Translations under genes and position numbers: made by a program
Shown here: positions 60,107 through 64,000 of the stretch, one piece after another
How the letters are laid out: each line of letters opens with the position of its first letter
Numbering within the stretch: the first letter of the stretch is position 1
Assembly (NCBI RefSeq): GCF_000330505.1
Contig: NW_004191750.1
Location: forward strand, 591,470 to 655,469
Source: Entamoeba invadens IP1
Lineage: Eukaryota; Evosea; Mastigamoebida; Endamoebidae
Length of the DNA stretch: 64,000 nucleotides
Direction: 5' to 3'
Notes under the pieces: generated by a model
Databases searched by the model: none
Told to the model about the DNA's origin: nothing
Seen by the model: only the letters and a program-made list of their open reading frames with translations

Positions 60107-60886
60107 ATGGCAACGACTGAGGCACAAAAGGCTGCAACACTCCCAGGAGACTTGAACGTCTTCTCACACAACCCAGAGTTACCAATCTCGACCCGTAAGG
60201 ACTTTGACGATTTCCGTAAACTCTTTGACGAGACAGAAGGCTGGATTGAGTCATACACTGATGAGCACACAAAGGTCCACTTCAAGAACCCATCAAACAC
60301 TGCCGAGATTCAGATTAAACTTGTCTCTGATGCCATGAAGGACATCCCAGCCCAAGTTATTTACGAGGCCATCCACGACCCAGACTACAGAAAAACATGG
60401 GACGACAGAATGATTGAGGGGTTCCTTATTGAACAAATTGACGCGGCCAACGACATTGGTTACTACTCAGTTGGAATGCCGTTTGTCATTTCAAACCGCG
60501 ACTGGGTCAACAGAAGATCGTGGTGGCACAACCCAGAAATGACCGAGTTTGTCATTTTCAACTTCTCCAACAAGCATCCACTTGTCCCAGAAAAGTCTGG
60601 ATTCGTCAGAGCATGGAGTTACAAATCTGGTTATTACATGAAAACCACTGACAAGGGAACTATGTTCTACTACTTCGGTTGGAATTCGTGGAATGGGTGG
60701 ATCCCTGCTTGGTGTGTCAATAAAGCCACAAAAACAATGGTCGGCGGTGTTATTGACAACATTGCGAAGACCTCTTCTGTTTATGAGAATTGGAAGAAGG
60801 ACCACAATCCAAGCGATAGACCATGGCTCAGACTGAACGAGTGGCAGACTAAAGAAAAGGAAGAGTATGAAGCTAGCAAGAAATAA
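60107..60886 (+). CDS. START-domain lipid-binding protein
   Basis: 259 residues from ATG 60107, the start nearest the TATA-like element; an upstream ATG adds 13 basic residues. The protein is essentially a single START domain. Typical features are VIYEAIHDPDYRKTWDDRM, DIGYYSVGMPFVISNRDWV with the following RRSWW, and the C-terminal helix near TMVGGVIDNIAKTSS. START domains bind lipids such as phosphatidylcholine or sterols and move them between membranes. There is no signal peptide. Codon bias suggests high expression. Confidence 0.9.
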   Translation: MATTEAQKAATLPGDLNVFSHNPELPISTRKDFDDFRKLFDETEGWIESYTDEHTKVHFKNPSNTAEIQIKLVSDAMKDIPAQVIYEAIHDPDYRKTWDDRMIEGFLIEQIDAANDIGYYSVGMPFVISNRDWVNRRSWWHNPEMTEFVIFNFSNKHPLVPEKSGFVRAWSYKSGYYMKTTDKGTMFYYFGWNSWNGWIPAWCVNKATKTMVGGVIDNIAKTSSVYENWKKDHNPSDRPWLRLNEWQTKEKEEYEASKK

Positions 60887-61160
60887 TTTTATTCTTTTTT
60901 GTCATTATTTAGGTATGACATTTGTTTTGAAATTTCCTTTTTGTCGGCGAATTGATTTGTCTGTTTTTTGTTTTAAATAAAGAATAGTCTGGTTGGCATG
61001 TCAAATTGTCACACCACCATTTTTACATTTTACATTCCACTATTTGTTACATTTGTATTTGTATCGGTTGAATTTCAACAAATTTGTTTGTTGAATAAAA
61101 TGCTCTATTTACCAAAAACAGTTAAATCGAATTTAAAACAAATATAAATTAAGGCTAAGT

Positions 61161-62204
61161 TCAGACGTTGCACTTCATAGGGAAGTTATGGGACAAGAGG
61201 GTACACGAGAGTTCCATTAAAATATCTGGAGAAGAACTAGTTTCTTCCAAAGAACTGACTTTTTCGTCTTCTTTTGTAATACTGTCACTGTCTTTGTTTC
61301 TTTTTTGAGTTTCTTTGTCTTCAAGTTTTTGAAGTACAAATTTGTCATTTACAACAGTGATGTGTTTGTTTTCTCGAGTAGTTTGTGTTGGGTGTTGAGA
61401 AATAAAGACCGTATTACCATCTTCTATACTTTCTACTATCCAACACTTAGCACCTATCTTCACATTATTTCCTATAGTGATGTTACCAAGTACTTTAGCT
61501 CCAGTACCGATGACTACATTATCACCAACAGTCGGATGGCGCTTTGTTCCACGTTTGATGATACCATTTTCCTCTTTAAAGTTTATAGCACCGAGGGTTA
61601 CTTCTTGGTACATCCGACACCACTTCCCAACTTCAGCAGTTTCCCCTATAACTACACCAACGCCGTGATCTATAAAGAAATGGGAGTCTATTTTTGCACC
61701 GGGGTGTATGTCAATACTCGTTAAAGAGTGAATTTCTTCCATCATTTCTCTGCAATACTCTCTGTCCCCTGTTGTGTATAAGATATGTGCAAGTCGATAA
61801 GCCATGACTGCTTGAATACCAGGATAACTCCGAATGATTATAGCGAGACCAGGTGCAGCCGGATCTCCAGCGTAAGCCGCAACGATGTCTTCTTTTATTT
61901 CTGACCGAATTCGGAGGAAGTTAATTAATACATTCTGAAGCGCATCTTCGACTAGATCTTCCTCGTTATACGCAGAAAGTCCATATCGCAGTATTTCGAC
62001 CAACTCCGTAAGATAAGCAGACGTGTGTCTTAAATTCCTCTCTGTTTTTCTTAAAAAGAAATCGGGGAAGAAGAGTGCTTGAAGATGTGTAAGAATGGTA
62101 GTAGTGTTCTTTGGTGGAAATTGTCTTGAAGAAGTGAAGGCCACATTATCCTCTTTATAGGAAGTAAAGAGAAGTGAAGAGACTTGGCTGATCATTGAGT
62201 CCAT
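61161..62204 (-). CDS. serine O-acetyltransferase
   Basis: 347 residues. It makes O-acetylserine from serine and acetyl-CoA, the first step of cysteine synthesis, which Entamoeba is known to possess. An N-terminal helical domain (1-160) includes DPAAPGLAIIIRSYPG and QAVMAYRLAHILY. Left-handed hexapeptide repeats follow, with the catalytic region DIHPGAKIDSHFFIDHGVGV. The C-terminal tail of about 70 residues is charged and extends beyond the usual length. The long tail resembles the SAT3 isoform of E. histolytica, reported as poorly inhibited by cysteine. That comparison is from memory. Confidence 0.92.
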   Translation of the reverse strand: MDSMISQVSSLLFTSYKEDNVAFTSSRQFPPKNTTTILTHLQALFFPDFFLRKTERNLRHTSAYLTELVEILRYGLSAYNEEDLVEDALQNVLINFLRIRSEIKEDIVAAYAGDPAAPGLAIIIRSYPGIQAVMAYRLAHILYTTGDREYCREMMEEIHSLTSIDIHPGAKIDSHFFIDHGVGVVIGETAEVGKWCRMYQEVTLGAINFKEENGIIKRGTKRHPTVGDNVVIGTGAKVLGNITIGNNVKIGAKCWIVESIEDGNTVFISQHPTQTTRENKHITVVNDKFVLQKLEDKETQKRNKDSDSITKEDEKVSSLEETSSSPDILMELSCTLLSHNFPMKCNV

Positions 62205-63389
62205 GTTAGTGTGGAGTTAGTAGTTCTTAACATATTATATATACCTTCCTCTTGATTTTTCTCTAATATAATTATCATAAATAGGTATAATCTGAAAGAA
62301 ATGTGTTCCCCTTAAATTTGTGGAATTTGTAAAAATTTGATAGTTGAGAAGAATTTCTATTTTAAGAGATTGAAAACTACTTGGGGAATTCTCGAGCAAT
62401 CTGGTCGTCGTTTTTTTAAAAATTTTTAAGAACAAATTTGAATTATTATTATTAGCGTTATTTTGGCTTTTTTTAGTCAATTGTTTCGGGTTTTTATAAG
62501 AAAAAAATGGAAATAAAAAAACAAAGAAAATTTACGAATTGTCTTGAGGTAATAACTTTATACCATTTTTTATTAATTATACTATTTATTAATGGTTGAT
62601 ATATTTTGGAATAAACAGTTATTCTAAAATATATTAATAATAATATCAGTAAATGATATTCACTTTTATACTTTAGTTCTGGAATTGGTTTATTATACCA
62701 AATTGGATAACAATTATTTACAGTGTTATTCACTGGGTTTTCGATTCCCACCATTTTCAATAATTATTAAGTCAGTTTATTAAGAGAAAGGATGAATAGT
62801 TGCACGAAAGACTGGCGATATTTTTTAAAGACGTCTTTTGTGTATTAGGGATGTCTTCCCGTTATTTTTGATGTCCTCACTGTGTATGGGGATGTCCCTT
62901 CTATTAATTTTGTGTCCTCAAAATTTCAAAAACTATAAAACGAGTTATAATTTAACCATTATTTTACTATTTAATAAAATAATCATTTCCAAAAATAAAT
63001 AAAATAGTTAACAAACACTATAGAACAAGTAATTTTGTTATAAATTAATAGTTTGAATGAATTAATTATTATTTTTTATTGGTCATTTAAAGTCACTTTG
63101 AAACAGCTTTTCCAACACAACAACCCAATACTCCCGCAATTTTAGCAAAAATTAATTACAATTATTATATATTGAAAAGTATTTGATATCATTTTATATA
63201 AAACAAAAAATAACAACAATGAGTCAATCAAATTCTGCTTGTGTTTTGTACATTGTTGAGATAATTGTGCTCATCTAACACCTCTTCATTTTCTCTTAAT
63301 ACATTAGATTCATTTTCACCGCGTTCGAATCGAAGCGCTTCAACATTTGCCATTGTTCCTCCAAGCCTTTCGAAATTTTCAATTATTCG
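62205..63389. other. intergenic region next to a transposase remnant
   Basis: About 1.2 kb, A/T-rich except around 62770-62930, where a two-copy tandem repeat lies. It may include the 3' end of the element carrying the transposase, but no terminal inverted repeat could be paired inside the window. Confidence 0.4.
62841..62920. repeat. imperfect 40-bp tandem repeat, two copies
   Basis: Copies at 62841-62880 and about 62883-62920 share the order TGTAT, GGGATGTC, a T-rich centre, and a TGTCCTCA end. Four (G/A)TGTC words occur in 80 bp. Possibly the subterminal region of a DNA transposon; this is inference. Confidence 0.4.
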
Positions 63390-64000
63390 TTAAACAGACT
63401 GGGGAATTTTGATTATTATCTTATCGTTTAACAAAGAAGGGTTCAAAAGATAAAAATGAATATCCCACATTGGGTGCATCATAATATGATAATTGTTGAA
63501 GGCGTGGCACATTAAAATCACATCTGTATATTCATCAAGTGAATATTTCCACTTCTTTTTGGTGATTTCAAAAAGAAGAGTAAGTCTTCCAAAGGAATTT
63601 TCAACTATTAGTCTGCAATTGCTAACAAGTGAATTTCTAAGTTTTGTTAAGGCGTGGCGGTGAGGATCAGAAGGATAAGGCCATGTAGTTATACCATTTT
63701 TTGCACTTCTATAACCTGTATCACCCAAAAAAAACATTCACCATTTCGAATATACTGATCCCATTCATACAAACCAAATATACGAAAATCGTGATATGAA
63801 CCTGGTATTGAAGTTGTTATTCCACATGTCAAACCAAAATAATTGACACTCACACTCGTTTTGATTGCAGAGCAATTCACTTTTGGTGAATAAAACACAG
63901 AATTTGTGAATTCCCTCACACCAACAATTTTTCGTTTATTTGTAATAGCATGATCTCTCACATCAATTGCGGTATAACAATTATCAAGATCCTTTATGTG
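63390..64000 (-). pseudogene. DDE transposase (PIF/Harbinger or IS5-like), frameshifted and partial
   Basis: Two overlapping frames form one transposase that continues beyond the window. The upstream part has AIDVRDHAI, YSPKVNCSAIKT and PGSYHDFRIF with a catalytic-type Asp. The downstream part has FLGDTGYRS with the next Asp, then RLIVENSFGRLTLLFEI with the Glu, followed by about 50 residues. This is the DDE superfamily endonuclease arrangement found in HARBI1 and ISL2EU/IS5 elements. The frames are out of register by one base at a run of eight A (63727-63734), so the gene is broken or the run was misread. Confidence 0.75.

Noticed and set aside
62494..62760. 88-codon minus-strand frame near the transposase
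   Set aside because: Dominated by Ile, Asn, Tyr and Lys codons expected from AT-rich DNA; no family resemblance.
1..64000. CRISPR arrays, bacterial operons or ribosome binding sites
   Set aside because: The sequence is eukaryotic. No regularly spaced direct repeats with unique spacers are present.

Overview
This window is nuclear DNA of an amoebozoan parasite of the genus Entamoeba. Intergenic DNA is very AT-rich. Genes are densely packed on both strands, and the few introns are short (39-81 nt) with a GTTTGT 5' splice site. Lineage-typical families are present: a CaBP1-type EF-hand protein, a Cys-rich transmembrane kinase, BspA-like leucine-rich-repeat proteins, a peroxiredoxin with a Cys-rich N-terminus, and TLDc proteins. 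Intergenic spans of 1-2.5 kb and several DNA-transposon traces fit a large, transposon-rich species such as E. invadens better than the compact E. histolytica genome. The species call is inference.

Layout. 1-6 kb: the end of a superfamily 1 helicase, a UDP-N-acetylglucosamine pyrophosphorylase broken by an assembly artefact, and a peroxiredoxin with an internal TGA lying between two inverted tRNA-Gly(CCC) genes. These are followed by a 1.3 kb hAT-like non-autonomous transposon. 6-21 kb: a 1669-aa receptor kinase, a VWA protein, a TLDc protein, an intron-containing clamp-loader (RFC) subunit, a membrane protein, a TTAA-flanked MITE, an ER thioredoxin-fold protein, and a two-exon gene of unknown function. 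22-39 kb: TBC RabGAP, WDR11-like protein, seryl-tRNA synthetase, V-ATPase subunit C, CaBP1, PRA1-like protein, ribosomal protein L12, PRP17, a MADS-box factor and calmodulin.

39-55 kb: a large BspA-like protein, another TLDc protein, then the most unusual structure in the window. Two 1,297-bp arms (45780-47076 and 53214-54510) lie in inverted orientation and look identical throughout. They are visibly more GC-rich than their surroundings. Each carries a TATA-driven 56-codon Lys/Ala-rich gene, a cluster of short iterated and palindromic motifs, and the 5' part of another gene cut off at the inner junction. They enclose 6.1 kb holding an EF-hand protein, a TLDc protein, a two-exon gene, a small BspA protein and a MITE-like foldback. 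55-64 kb: a kinase-domain protein, ribosomal protein L6, a START-domain protein, serine acetyltransferase, and a decayed DDE transposase running off the window.

The genes do not form an operon or a single pathway. Recurring themes are calcium sensing (three EF-hand proteins), membrane traffic (TBC, PRA1, WDR11-like, V-ATPase) and translation (SerRS, L12, L6, tRNAs). Coordinates of spliced genes span their introns, which are listed separately.
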